The position numbers and the translations under genes are program-made. The notes under the pieces were generated by a model, which saw only the letters and a list, made by a program, of their open reading frames with translations, was not told where the DNA came from and did not search any database. DNA of 64,000 bases from positions 7,698,001 to 7,762,000 of the forward strand of contig OY783195.1 of NCBI GenBank assembly GCA_963678675.1. The letters are read 5' to 3'. Position 1 is the stretch's first letter, and each line of letters starts with the position of its first letter. Below are positions 34,590 through 46,311 of this stretch, piece after piece. The stretch is from Xiphydria camelus (taxonomy: Eukaryota; Arthropoda; Insecta; Hymenoptera; Xiphydriidae).

Positions 34590-35070
34590 CTACTTGAAGG
34601 AATTAACAGGTTTCCCACTTAACAAACATGGAAAGTGAATGATTATTTTTAAAAATTGAGTGTATACTGCGGTTTTAAGAAGAATGAAATTCTTGATAGA
34701 AAATGTCCTCGGAGCCAAGTATCTAAATTCAACGGTTTCCATTATAGAATTTATTAATGTAGGAAATGTTCTTAAAACCACATTTGTAATCTGAATGGTT
34801 AAACAATTATGAGCATTTGAAGTTTGTATGGTCATAACTTTTAAACATAATTTGATTTTGGATGAATCACTGATTGATTTTGATATACGCATCGAAAAAC
34901 GTTGAATTTAGAGACTTGGTTCGGAGGACATTTTTTGCAGAGCATTTCATTTTCTTCAAAGTCGTATATTTGCACAATTGTTTACCATTAGCTGGCAGAG
35001 TAGTCCCAACTTTAGAAAATAATCAATCCTTTCTCATGTTAATTAGATGGGAAAACTATTAATTCCCTGA
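34590..35070. mobile_element. Nested foldback element, arms about 150 bp
   Basis: 34594-34740 and 34905-35065 are reverse complements with many mismatches; best block aaatgtcctcSgaRccaagt. Non-coding. Confidence 0.6.
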
Positions 35071-35270
35071 CCGACCTTTTAATATTTTATTTCGGCGTCG
35101 TTATTCTTTCGCGACAATTTTTTATCTATATTTAAAAAGTTTATCAGGTGCGCGAATATTGCTTTGAAATGAGTCACCCTGATGCACGTATTAAATCGAT
35201 ATTTAAATATTCTGTAAATGCAACGCAAAAATGTCATACTATCACGTCTGCGAATCTAATTTTTGCAGCG

Positions 35271-35441
35271 ATGGAGACTGAAAACTCCGAAAGGGCAGCG
35301 AATTTTTCTAGCAACGAAGTGGAAATTCTTGTCGAACTTGTTTCGAAGTATCGGCACATAATAGAATGCAAGAAATCTGATGCTGTCTCGAGGAAAGAGA
35401 AAGAATCCACTTGGGTAAAAGTGGCTCAAGAATTTAAATAG
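35271..35441 (+). pseudogene. Harbinger Myb/SANT-like protein, N-terminal piece
   Basis: After a ttttttgcag-type acceptor at about 35269, METENSERAANFSSNEVEI opens the frame. LVELVSKYRHIIECKKSDAV and KESTWVKVAQEF are the first two helices of the Myb/SANT-like DNA-binding domain found in the accessory protein of Harbinger elements, which binds element ends and helps nuclear import of transposase. The frame leaves the family pattern exactly after QEF, at 35435, and stops at 35441. The missing remainder lies on the opposite strand, 1 kb to the right. A GTGAGT donor at about 34440 could end a non-coding first exon. Confidence 0.75.
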
Positions 35442-35500
35442 TTCTTTCAATAATCTATAGTTTTTGCACGGGCATTTTTTCTAAAGCATATATACATTTT

Positions 35501-36450
35501 TTACAATTTTTCTTTATGTCTTGCGAGTTCTACCTCCAATATTGCCACACGTAACTCATGCTCACGCTTTTTCATGGCCATTTCCTCCTTCAGTGCCTCT
35601 CGTTGTAGATTTATCAATTCTAACTTGGCTTGCGCCAAAAGGTATTAATTTTTATGCGGCAATCTTCCATCAGTTGCGTTTTCTTTTTCATTATGGGTCT
35701 GGTTCGCTTGCGCTTTTCAGCTAAAAAACGTTAACAGAATCCATTAATTAGATACATTCTTCGAATTCGAATAAATAATTAAACTGAAATGCTTGACAAA
35801 GAAAACGTACCTGCTGCAGGTGTATTGGTCGTTACTTGTTGGCTTGGACTTACGTTAAGCAACTCCTCAACTTGCGTAGGCTGCTCTTCTGTCTCTGCAA
35901 AAAATAAATATCGACTTAATTGAAATTAATTTTAAATAACAAATTTGTAAAATAAAATAATATTTTTCGTGGCTCGCCGAATATTCTTTTCATTTCTAAA
36001 ATTTGAAGTTCTAATTTTTAATGTAACCTAACCTAACCGAACTTTGGAAGTGAGATAATAATTAATACCGAGCTAACCTTGTGAATTATTATTCACTGTT
36101 AATTTATGAGATTTTGGCACTCGAAGAAGAGTTGGTGACCATGACGACTAGCTCGGTGCAGGGAGTGCCGACTCTGCATCCTGATGGTTTGTCTCATTGA
36201 CGATTTCCACATTCATACTTTCTTCGGCGTCGTCATCGAACACAGATGGAAGTCCAATGCCTGTCAAGTCCTTCAAAGTGTCTTCCACTGTTGATGTTGT
36301 GTTTATCCTCGCCGATGTACCACCTCCAGTTTTGAATAACTCCATTTTATTTGCAGCGTGTTTCTTTTTCGCAGTCTTTTTCAAATTTAAATATTTTTCC
36401 TTCAAAATTCTTGGTGGTGCGAGATACTACACCACTTGCGCTGTTAAAAG
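35501..36450 (-). pseudogene. Harbinger Myb/SANT-like protein, remainder, inverted
   Basis: Minus-strand continuation of the plus-strand piece at 35271. From about 36448 it reads the third Myb helix and the KEKYLNLKKTAKKKHA basic block, KTGGG, then an acidic segment ending at 36148. Small exons follow at about 35899-35812 (TEEQPTQVEELLNVS, TTTTGCAG acceptor, GTACGT donor) and 35722-35501 (coiled-coil QREALKEEMAMKKREHELRV, stop TAA 35501-35503). One extra T near 36408 shifts the frame. Because the two halves meet end to end in sequence but lie on opposite strands, an inversion with breakpoints near 35436 and 36446 is the simplest explanation. Confidence 0.7.
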
Positions 36451-36737
36451 TACCACAGATGGAGAAATTGTATCTTTATCAATTTCACATAGACTGCCAT
36501 AAGGAACGATCATATCTCCTAATAATATTTAATATACAAATTATTAGAAACTATTAATTTCGTACTCCATGGTATTTTCGAATGTCTTGCAATTTTCCAT
36601 CGTTTTATGTGGGAAAATTTTAGTAATACCAATATTTTATTCTGTTCAATTATTGGAATTTTAAATAAAACTTTCTTTGAAGGAAAAATTTTTATTCGTA
36701 CTATAAATAGGTTTCACTTTTTGTAAGTCTGGTTAGT

Positions 36738-37909
36738 TTACAAATTTGCAAAATATTCGTTTATCAATTGATCTCGCACAGCATATCCTCGTGGGTGCGG
36801 TTGAATATCCAATTCATTTTGATTTTCTTCATTAAACTCATCACCCTCTGGCATTCCGTCCTGTCTGTTTATTGCAATGTTATGTAACACAGCAGTCGCT
36901 ACAATAATTGCTTGAACGGTTTCCAAATTGACACGAACTCCCAGTGACAAAATGGGAAATCTTCGCTTCCAGACCCCATAACTTCTTTCAACCACATTTC
37001 GAGTTCGAATTTGCGATTCGTTATAAAAGCTTTCTGGGCGTGTGACAGGATTTCGCACCGGAGTCATGAGATATGGTTTCAACGCATAACCAGAATCTTC
37101 GACTAGAAAGGAGTTTAGATACAGGCCCTGTTCAAAACGTGCTCTCAACCTACTATTATTGAATATCGTACTGTCGTGGCTTGATCCTGGCCATCGTGCA
37201 ACTATATTTCGTATTCGCAATTTAAGAATCTGCCACCGTTTGGACGCTCAGAGAAAAAAAACCTTTCCTGTTTCGGAACATCTCAGCATCGTCGCGCCTA
37301 AAAGATTATTTACGCTCCATTTATAACTTGCGTCAATCTATAATGTACGCAAGTTGATGCAAGTGATGCATTGCAAAAAAATACTAGTTATTACCTGGTG
37401 ACTGAATCTTAACATGCGTGCAATCTATTGCGCCGATAACTTTCGGGAAACGAGCGATGTTGTAGAATTCCAGTTTCGTTTGTCGGAGTTCAGCTTCATT
37501 TCGAGGTAAATAAATGTACCTCGGAGCTAATGAATCTTTTGCGATACTAACCCGTGCCACAATGCGTGACACTGTACTTTTGTGCATCCCTGCGAAGTCG
37601 CCGACGGATATCAACATGCAGCCACATGCAAAAAATCGGAGGGTTATTAGCAACTGTAGCATCGCGCTGATTGCTTCATTTCTGAAAATATAAAGTACCA
37701 GAAAATTTAGCTGCTGCTTTAACAAATTACTTAACGTAATCTAACCTAACGTACCGATTTGTGGAATGGGATATCACAGGTTCGATTTCTTGTAATAATA
37801 ATAATTCCGTGCTTCCTTTGGAAATGCGGAACCTGTCCAAAAATTCCTCGTCATTCCATCGATCTAAATGGTTCACTCTGGGCCGAAATACTTTGGGTGC
37901 ACGAGGCAT
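36738..37909 (-). pseudogene. HARBI1-like DDE transposase, decayed
   Basis: Three exons. 37909-37755 has the N-terminus (MPRAPKVFRPRVNHLDRW). 37681-37395 has a helix-turn-helix (GDFAGMHKSTVSRIV) and the first catalytic aspartate (VIGAIDCTHV). From 37297 down come the second (VEDSGYALKPYL) and the glutamate (NVVERSYGVWKRRFP), to the stop at 36738. Introns are GTACGT/ttttcag and GTAATA/cttttag, and the exon 1/2 phase is correct. The third exon begins two bases out of phase, which looks like a GC duplication at 37294-37297, and an extra T near 37225 makes a second shift. The protein would be about 350 residues, normal for the family. It cannot be made intact. Confidence 0.8.
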
Positions 37910-38385
37910 TTCAATCTATAAATTAACGTTAAATTTGTGACAGATATAATATTTATGCTTATTATTTTGAGTATCGTTACTTTTGGCTTCCGGGTTTTAG
38001 CCGCGTCTGTTCCATTTCTCGGCGCGGCTTCAACCCGGAACGAAAATGTGGCAATGCTCAAAATGATATATACACACGTAGGCCGTAAATGCCTGAAAAT
38101 TTTGAGTATTTCTACTTTTCGTATCTACTTTGTAAGAATACATACCAGCTCCATGTAATCTTCCTCGTCGTCGGTTAATATTTCCTCAAAAATGTCAAAA
38201 ATGCCCTCCATATTAGTAGCGGTACAACTTCAAACACGTAATAAAATAACCACACAACAGTTTAAGCGCAAAACTCAAACTATCGGAACTGTTTAGTATA
38301 CACGTCAACGCCGTTGGCTAACCCGAAGATTAACCTGCAACCTTAAACCTGCAGGTTTAACCTGATGTGGTAATACTGGCCCTTA

Positions 38386-39850
38386 GTCTTCGATCCTCTC
38401 GTCTTCAGTTAAAATTACTCATACTACTGCCGTCTTTCGATGATGCGTTAGATTTCTAAGGCGGAGGAAAAGCAAGGACGAAAAAAGAATAATATTCTTT
38501 TTCTTTATTACAGGGTAGAATGAATTCTATAAGTACGAAAAATAGGGATTACCCAATCACCGCTAAATTTCAAAAAAAATATTTCGAAGCAATCACTCTA
38601 AAAGGAGACGAAGCCAAAGAATAAGATTCCAAATCGATGTATCAAGCGTATTCTTACATATACCTATATGTTTGATTCCATACAATTGAACGCCTTTTAG
38701 TTTCAATTCATTTTCAAAACCTCCACATCCGTTTATAATACATTTAGAAAAGCAAGAGCTAGTCGACTCACTGCAATAGCACGTACTTCGATCGCGATTA
38801 TATCCTTATCTATGAAAGTTAAGTCAAAATTGGTCTAATACTTTTTTGAAGACCTAACGTCAACCTGCAAAAATGTTCTATACTAATGTGAGCTTAAAGT
38901 TGCAAGGAACGGATATAATCGAACCCAAAATGAATGCCTGCAGAGAGAGAGGAATAATTATGATTTGCTTTAAAACTTCTCTTTAACAGGATTGCAGAAA
39001 AAAAATGCCAAGTCATTTCCGGCTTCAAAATATCTCATTTTTAAATAAAAAAACTTTTGCTAGATCGATATTAATTAATTACACCAAAATAACTCGATGA
39101 AATAATCTCCCTCGATTCACGCGCTCGTCATAGTATCCAAAAACATATACATATTATCAAATTTCAAACAACTTCCGCCCCGTCAAATGACGGCGTAATC
39201 CAACCGCGCGCTATACTTCCGGTGGACCCGGGAAAGTTTCGGGCAATCGCGGCGTCGGATAGTCGCCGAAGGAGGTGTCGCGTCGTTAAACATCACCGAT
39301 GGGTTACAGGGTGGGAAGCGCGGCGGCACTTAGTACCCTTCCAACTATCCGGCCGACTCCGGGCAACGCAGCCTCGATAACGCGAGCCGCTCGACAGCGG
39401 CAAACTCGTCTGGTAATTAACAAAAACAGCCAATTACGCGAGGTAGTTACGGGAACAATGCTCCGTCTTGCAACAATAGCAGCTACTTCGCGCCCAGTTT
39501 CTGGGTAAATGGAGATTGCTCATAGTTTAGGGATCTCGACAACAGTAGTTACAGCAGCCGTTGGTCGGCCCCGGGCTTATTGTATACCACGTTCTTATCT
39601 CGCCAATTGCAACGTCGTGAGTGCGATGCTCCTGTAACCTAGTCCAGTTTGAGATTTAATTTGTCCCGTTTTCTCTTTTACGGAGGTGGGGGAATAAGTT
39701 TGCCGCCGCTCTCATATTGGAGGCACTCTCAACCATCGTCGGATCAAATGTTGTATAAATATTGAATTAAATTAAAAATTCCCCGTTATATTACGTATTC
39801 CTATAGATGTTATTCTAATATTAGTGCTATTTTTATCAATAATTTTTTAT
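38386..39850. other. Gene-free stretch
   Basis: AT-rich to 39170, then a short CpG-rich block (39180-39500) and AT-rich DNA up to the BEL/Pao LTR. No domain-bearing frame is seen. Confidence 0.5.
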
Positions 39851-40456
39851 TGTTACGTAAAGGACGTGGTAGAAGGGATCGAATCGAGGGAGAAATATAA
39901 GCTAGTCCTATAATTGCAAAACGGCACAGTTACAGAAAATCGTACGTAAAGTTCAGATAACGTGAGCGACCGGTGGAATCGATTTGAACGTTCGTAGAGT
40001 TCGCGCTAAGACAGATATACTGAACGCGAGCGACGAAAGAGGCTATGCGCGTCAAGAGTGCAAGCGACGGAGGAGGCTATGCACCGAGAACTTTTCTGTT
40101 TGGCGATTAAGAATCGACTGACGCTACGGCAAGGGGCGGGGGCTACGTGTCTTCTACCTGACGCGACCCGTGGGAATGTTCGAAGGAGAGGGTGTACCTC
40201 TGCGTTTCAAGGTTTATTCGAAAGTCGGCATTACCTCGAACTGCCCCTACGTACCGTTAAGGAGTGTTGAGGAAACGTGCCGAGGTCTAAATTATAAAAT
40301 GTTATTTCGAAAACAGTGGACGCCGAATTTCTTAGCTAATCCCGATTGCACGTCCGGGCCGAATTATTAGAAAGAAAGCCGCCCGAATTGGGAGGCCGGT
40401 ACTCGACCTGCCCGAGGACCCGTTAGGTCAACCGTCGTAGCGCCTTGGCCGCAACA
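39851..40456 (-). repeat. BEL/Pao 3' LTR
   Basis: Read on the minus strand it starts TGTTGCGGCC and ends CGTAACA. A purine-leaning tract (aaggctggcggaa) lies just upstream of it at about 40457-40470, the place of the plus-strand primer. It aligns with 53549-53822 over its last 275 bases at roughly 95% by eye. Confidence 0.8.
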
Positions 40457-40484
40457 TTCCGCCAGCCTTGCCATCGCGACCTTA

Positions 40485-41343
40485 CTAAACTAGCGAATTT
40501 GGTATAGCTCCGTCCGGAGGAGCGGTTGACTCTTCATTATGGAGCCGTGGAAGAAGGCAAAGCTTGACGATGGGCCGAGTGAGTACGGTGTTTGCTGTCC
40601 GAACATTGACCACTCGTACGTGTCCATCGCCTCCTGGGTGAAGTCGGACTATCCTTGCGAGCGCCCACTTGCTCGAGGGAAGTCGTTCGTCACGTAGCAG
40701 GGCAATATCGCCTAACCGGACGGCCGGTTGACGGTGTTGCCACTTGGCACGATCCTGGAGCTGTTGTAGATACTCCCTCGACCAGCGCTCCCAAAAATTC
40801 TCGGTCATACGGTGCGTGAGCTCCCACCATGTTAAACGGTTCATCGGAACGTGGCGGAGACTTGGCTCTGGCACCAAGATGAGGGACGTTCCGATGAGGA
40901 AGTGACCGGGAGTTAGGGTCGATAAATCGTCTGGATCGTGCGTCAAAGGTTGAAGAGGCCGGGAGTTGAGACACGCTTCGGTTTCGGCTAGAAACGTGCT
41001 CATCTCCTCATAGGTTAAAGTTGTATCTCCGATGACACGCCGTAGATGGTGTTTGACGGACTTTACTCTGGCTTCCCATAACCCGCTAAAGTGTGGAGAA
41101 GCGGGAGGTATGAATCGCATTGTGACTGGCGTCGATAACCAGCGTCGTGAACGCCGATTTCGTAGGGAGGATGCATAGATGACGTTCGCCGGCGTCGAGG
41201 ATCCCATGCTTAAAGCGTCCTCCTACTCGTAGTACCCCGTTTGCATCTAAGAATGGTGTGAGTTGATGAAGTGCGCTACGCATTGGCAGCCGCTCGTTCT
41301 GTTTAAGCGCAGTGACGTCGGCTGCAAAGTAGGATCGTTGCAC
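40485..41343 (-). pseudogene. BEL/Pao integrase region, catalytic core deleted
   Basis: 41343-41130 encodes the segment before integrase (VQRSYFAADV-type, then LRVGGRFKHGILDAGERH). At about 41125 it jumps to the end of integrase in another frame: SPHFSGLWEARVKSVKHHL, AETEACLNSRPL and LTPGHFLIG are the DUF5641-type C-terminal domain, ending at 40485. The zinc-binding and DDE core, about 250 residues in the family, is missing, so integration activity is lost. Confidence 0.8.
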
Positions 41344-41705
41344 TTATCGAACCCAGTGGACGCGCACCACGTCAAGATCAGCTGGACTGAGCCAGGTAGT
41401 TGGATTCTTCATCGCCGATCCCTGGGTTTGGTGATTGAAATGAATCCGTACTCGCAATTAGTGAATGTACCGCATACACCAGGCGGTGATGCGCAGAAGG
41501 CGAGTCAATGTGGAATACCGGTCGGTGATATCCCATTCGTCACGCGTCGGTATGTACTGGCCACATTGACGTGCACTCGATCTTCGAGGTCCGTATCAGA
41601 GAGAACTTTTACCGAACTCGCTGGCTAATGCTCGGGTGCGGCAAACAGCCACGCTGGTCCTTTCCACCATAACGTATGTGACGGCAGCTCCGACGGCAGG
41701 ATCCC
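41344..41705 (-). pseudogene. BEL/Pao RNase H-integrase linker, degraded
   Basis: Lies between the RNase H end and the pre-integrase block; short family-like stretches appear in more than one minus-strand frame with several stops. I infer decay by small indels. Confidence 0.5.
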
Positions 41706-43394
41706 TCAGGACGCACAATCGGCGGGGTTATCAATTCCTGGGACGTGTCGCCATTGCGCCTGTGGCACCAGCGTTTGAACTTCCGAGGTCCGATTGGCGA
41801 CGAATGTCTTCCATCGGGCAGGCGACTGTCTGATCCAGTCCAGCGTGATCATGGAGTCCGACCAGAGGTAGATGGGAATTGATCCTAGGTCGAGGACGTC
41901 CTTCATATGAGAGACCATGCATGCTAATAACGTGGCGGCAGAGAGCTCCAGTCGAAGGAGCGATATCTTTTTCAGCGGGGCGACCTTTGTTTTGGCACTG
42001 ACCAGTGTGACTCTGATCTCTTTGACATCGTTGACTCGCAGGTAAATGACTGCTGCATACGCGTGCTCGGAAGCGTCGCAGAAGCTATGCAGTCTGACGG
42101 ACTGGCTGGTGGTGGAAAATCCCAACCAACGAGGAACTGAGACGGACCCAAGCTCCGTGAGTGATGCATGGAAGTTCTGCCAGGTGACGGCCAGCGCGTC
42201 GGGGAGAGACTCATCCCAGCCGCATCCGCGGACCCACAATGTCTGCAGGAAGATCTTGGCCTTGATGACCACCGGAATTAGCCAGCCCAGCAGGTCGAAG
42301 AGTTGGGCCGTTCTGGATAACACGGACCGCTTCGTCGTTGGCGAGGCCGTTCTCAGAGCTTGCACCTGGAACCCGAACGTATCCGTGTGTGCTCTCCACC
42401 TGAGGCCCAGCAGTTTGAAGGCGCTATTATCTTCGAATTGCAGTACTTGGACGATTTCCCAAGACTCTTCGGGTATGCGACTCAGCAGCTCAGGATCGTT
42501 GGAAACCCATTTATGAAGGTTGAAGCCGCCCGCCTTGAGCAACTCCACCAGTTCGACTTGCTTCTCAATGGCAGTGGAGAAGTCATTAGCGCCCGAAAGC
42601 ACGTCATCGACATAGATGTCCGTCCGTAGGACATCTGCACCGACCGGAAACCGTGGATCAACGTCGTACGCCAACTGCTGTAACGTACGCAGAGCTAGAT
42701 AAGGTGCGCAATTAACGCCGTATGTTACCGTTGTTAGACGAAACGCCTTGGGAGCTTCGTTCGATGATCGTCTCCAGAGAATCCGTTGGAAATCTTGATC
42801 CTCCTAGGGGACCCAAATTTGACGGTACATTTTTTCAATGTCAGCAACGAATACGATGGAGTGGCGTCGCCACCGTGTTACGACGTCCGGTAACTCGGTT
42901 TGTTATTTTTGTCCCACGTGAAGGCAGTTGTTCAGGCTAACCGAAGAGTCCGAAGGTTGGGACGCGTTGAATACCACCCGGAGCATCGTTGTGCTGCTGC
43001 TTTCCTTGATAATGCCGTTATGAGGTAGGTAGTAGCACTGGATGGGCTCGCTACGAAGCTCGGAAGGAGACACGACAGGGGCCATATGCCCGAGTGCTTC
43101 GTATTCGCCTAGAAAGGCAGTGTACGAAGTCCGCAGCCTTTCGTTTGCCTTGAGTCGACGTTCAAGGCGCGACAGCACGTTGTTGGAGATGTGCATCATT
43201 GATCCTAAATCTTTGATGCGATCATTCAGGGGAAGTCGCACCACGTAGCGGCTATTAACGAGTTGATGCGTTTGCTCGAAATGCTGCTCGCACGCGAGAT
43301 CATATGGATTGAGCGGTACCTGGCGCATAGGGGCTACCTCTTGGAGCCAAAATTGTTGTAGCAGGTCGTGAACCTTTCGGTCCGCCCTGCAGTG
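41706..43394 (-). pseudogene. BEL/Pao reverse transcriptase and RNase H
   Basis: 43394-42903 holds the RT N-terminal part (RADRKVHDLLQQFW, YYLPHNGIIKES, LRVVFNAS). 42900-42675 has the fingers/palm in broken frames. 42674-41706 has the catalytic palm (DIYVDDVLSG with the aspartate pair), HKWVSNDPELL and LLGLRW, followed by RNase H (FCDASEHAYAAVIY, LRLELSAATLLA, LWSDSMITLDWI). At least two frameshifts lie between 42675 and 42910. In the family it copies element RNA to DNA in cytoplasmic particles. Codon composition is GC-richer than the elements inserted around it. Confidence 0.85.
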
Positions 43395-43396
43395 TA

Positions 43397-45084
43397 TAGG
43401 GTAGACCGGGGCGAATCGGATCACTTTCTGTTTAATGGTAAAAAAACAATAGTCCAACATTACGAAGCAAAATTTCTATTATAAATTCGTTTCTAGTACA
43501 CATTTGGCTTGAACATTAACACAAAGAAATATAAACAAACGTAAAACTCTTTCTTCTATAAACATAAAACAAAATAGTAAGAAATATCCGATTCGCCCCA
43601 GAAATTGGGGCGAATCGGATCACTCAAAAGCCTCTGAAAAGATTGAATTTCTTGTTATAAATTGTTTGGAATGAACTCAAAAAAATATAATTCAATGGTA
43701 ATGGAGTTAATGGACACATGATTCGCAAATATATGGTCCTTTTTTGTCACCTCTATTAGCACAATTCTCATGGCACCACTCTTCACAAGCATTGCACTGT
43801 ATCCAGTCCTCTGAAGGTGGATGGACAAATTTTTCTATGCAATAAATACGGTGCCATTCTCTTAATGGATTGTTTCTACCCTTAATCTTGTTCCCTGGAG
43901 TTGCTTTATTCTTTTTCTTATTCTTCAAATTTTCTTTATTTGCTTCAATCTTTTTCTTGACTTTAATATTTTTCTTGTTTATTGCAGCCTTAACTTTCTT
44001 CTCTTCTTTTTGAAGAAGTTTTGTCTTATTTTCAAGTGATGTCAAATGTAAGATTGGTTTTGTGGCTATCTGACGTCTCTTAACAATCGTGTTTTTTGCA
44101 AGTGATGGAAGGAGTTCTGTTAGGGTGTCAGAGACTTTAGTGCTTGCACTCTAGTAGATGGTAGTGCATTATTACTTGTTGATGACATTTCAGTGAACTG
44201 AGTTTCAGATCCTACATTTGTAGTATTATCCTAGAAAAATTTGTGACTCTGTATTGCATTGGGATTCCAAGGATATATTCCTGTCTTCTCAAAGCCTTTT
44301 GCAGCATTCCCAACAGTAGCTGCTGAGTTCCAAGCATGCTTTAATAAGCCCCCGAAAACAACTTTGCTGATTCCTTTACCCGTGTTTGAATGTTGCCATA
44401 TCGTTGCTTGCTGGTGATAATAAGTTTTTAACGGTTTAAAAAATGACACGTCAAGTGGCTGGAGAGCATGAGATGTGTGTGGTGGTAGCAGAACGAGCTC
44501 GATTTCAAAAGATTCTCTGCTTCTTCAATTTTTTCTGGACACCATGATCCTTGATTGGTCTTTCTTGATTTCTTATATACGTACGAACCATCTCTAAATA
44601 AATAACTATCATATTTATAATCATAAAGATACCAGAATGAAGAAACAGAATGATCCGATTCACCCCGAATAACGTGATCCGATTCGCCCCATATAAAAAG
44701 ATTTCAAAATGAGTAGATTACATAAACATGTTATGATATTCTAGTCGAAAATACTTTAAATACTAAATTAGGACACCATGTAAACTAATAATAATAGATA
44801 CATTCGAATTTTCAAACTTATCTTTTTATTTTAAACACCAAATTATAAGTTACGTATCTTATATCAACGATGCGATTGTAACGTATGCACGCGTCCGTCT
44901 TATTTTAGACGTGTACCAGCACTAAACAACGAGTTGACTGCCTATTGCGGTAGTAGGAGGGGGAGTGCAACAAAATAATACGAACAACCGAAATGCTTAT
45001 TTCCATCACTATGTAAGAAATATAGACTCAATCCTTATTTTGATCCGATTCGCCCTGTGATCCGATTCGCCTCGGTCTACCCTA
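43397..45084. mobile_element. Internally deleted pogo-like (Tc1/mariner) element
   Basis: Inverted ends GGGTAGACCGGGGCGAATCG (43399) and its near-complement ending CGGTCTACCC (45082), with TA at both borders. The word ggcgaatcggatcac or its complement recurs near 43415, 43610, 44650, 44680, 45045 and 45058 as subterminal repeats. It contains only a remnant transposase. Inserted between the protease and RT regions of the BEL/Pao element; the BEL frame is restored if one TA is counted. Confidence 0.8.
43707..44590 (-). pseudogene. Pogo transposase deletion derivative
   Basis: About 44590-44535 encodes the extreme N-terminus (KTNQGSWCPEKIEEA), then the frame moves straight to the end of the DDE domain (LVLLPPHTSHALQPLDVSFF, GFEKTGIYPWNPNA, to 44231). 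A basic linker and a C-terminal zinc-finger-like C/H cluster (CNACEEWCHENCANRG) follow, 44045-43707. The DNA-binding HTH and catalytic core, several hundred residues in the family, are missing. It is therefore a deletion derivative dependent on other copies. Confidence 0.75.
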
Positions 45085-46007
45085 CTTGATGTCCTCCGGA
45101 TGGTTGGCTGTTCCGACGGTTGGGATGTGGACTCGGTCCCGATAGAATCCAGCCGAGAGCTGTCTCCTGGGCAAGCGGAGTGTCTTCAGTTCCGAGACGC
45201 ACGCCTGTTCGGAGTAGGCGCGCGAATGTCCTAGCGCCGAACAGAAGCTCGATGCGATGTGGACGATCGAGCGCGGGATCCGCCAGTTGCAGATCACGCA
45301 GGTGTGAGAATTCCTCCGTGTAAATTTTAGCAGTCGGTAAATACCCCGACAGCCTCGGGACGACGTGCGCGTCCACACGATACCTGGTCTTGAGGTCGAA
45401 CCGTGACGATACCTCTACCGTAACGAGACCTGTTGTACGGATGGGGATCTGACTTTCCGTTCCGTATACCGAGAGTGGGGTCCGACGACGAGGCAAACGC
45501 ATCATTTGCGCAAGGTATTCTGAAATCAGATTAACTTGAGAGCCTTGGTCAAGCAGGGCTCGTATCTCCTTAGTTTCTCCGGTGGAAGCCACGGCGACAA
45601 CGAGGGCTGTGGCGAGGAGCGTAGTTGATTCTTCTTGGAACTCTTCAGAGAAGGCTGCCGCATGATGCACGTACGAAGGCCCAGCCGCTTGCGAATCGCT
45701 GTTGGCGTGGACGTTCGGGAACGTTATCTGTCCCGAAGTCTCAGTCTGCCGGAGTGCGCTTGGGGACTCTGGCTGATGACCCGCCGATCTGCGATGTAAG
45801 CTCGTATGGTGCTTACCGCCACAGTTGGAGATCGGCATGTTGGTAGTAGGTGAGGGCCTAGGCAGTTCATGCACAGGTGCCTGTCTTCGATGAGTGATTG
45901 GCGCTCTTCGGGAGAATGCGCCGTGTAGGACGGACAGGACCGTAAATAGTGATCCGCATTGCACAACGGATACTGAGGAGGCTTTGCGGCGACGTGGTAC
46001 GTCCTGG
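45085..46007 (-). pseudogene. BEL/Pao zinc knuckles and aspartic protease
   Basis: 45966-45724 in one frame gives nucleocapsid-type knuckles (CNADHYLRSC, HLCMNCLGPH). The overlapping frame 45850 to 45085 gives CGGKHHTS, then the protease: ALLDQGSQVNLISEYLA has the DQGS active site, with a flap region downstream (VYGTESQIPIRTTGLV). LGWILSGP marks the protease/RT junction. The frame change between knuckles and protease is a one-base shift near 45850. Interrupted on its 5' side by Harbinger 2 and on its 3' side by pogo. Confidence 0.8.
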
Positions 46008-46311
46008 GGCCTTATTCTGTAAACGGGCGAACCGTTCAATTCGGTAGGAATTTTTCGATTGTGACGTCATTTTCGGTTCGGTAGCGCGAAAGCTATTCTG
46101 TAGCATCGGACCGATCGGTAACTCAATCGAAGCCTCGATTCGCTTACCGAGAGCACTGTGGGTGTCGATATAGATTTCGATGAAGTTTTTCGAGGTTATG
46201 TTGATGCGTGCTATTGGATGTTTAATCAGTGTTTGTCATTTATATTACGTTTCTTATGGTGTTTGAGTATTAATTAGTGTTTTAAGTGAAAAGTGAATTT
46301 GCTTTGCAGTC

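Larger units (their letters stand above)
33237..38382. mobile_element. PIF/Harbinger transposon 1
   Basis: Begins GGGCCGACATTACA at 33237 and ends TGTGGTAATACTGGCCC at 38382, with TTA on both sides (33234-33236, 38383-38385), the 3-bp duplication expected for Harbinger. It carries a minus-strand DDE transposase (36738-37909) and a Myb/SANT gene now in two opposite-strand pieces. Two inverted-repeat elements are nested in its left half. All genes are broken. Confidence 0.8.
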
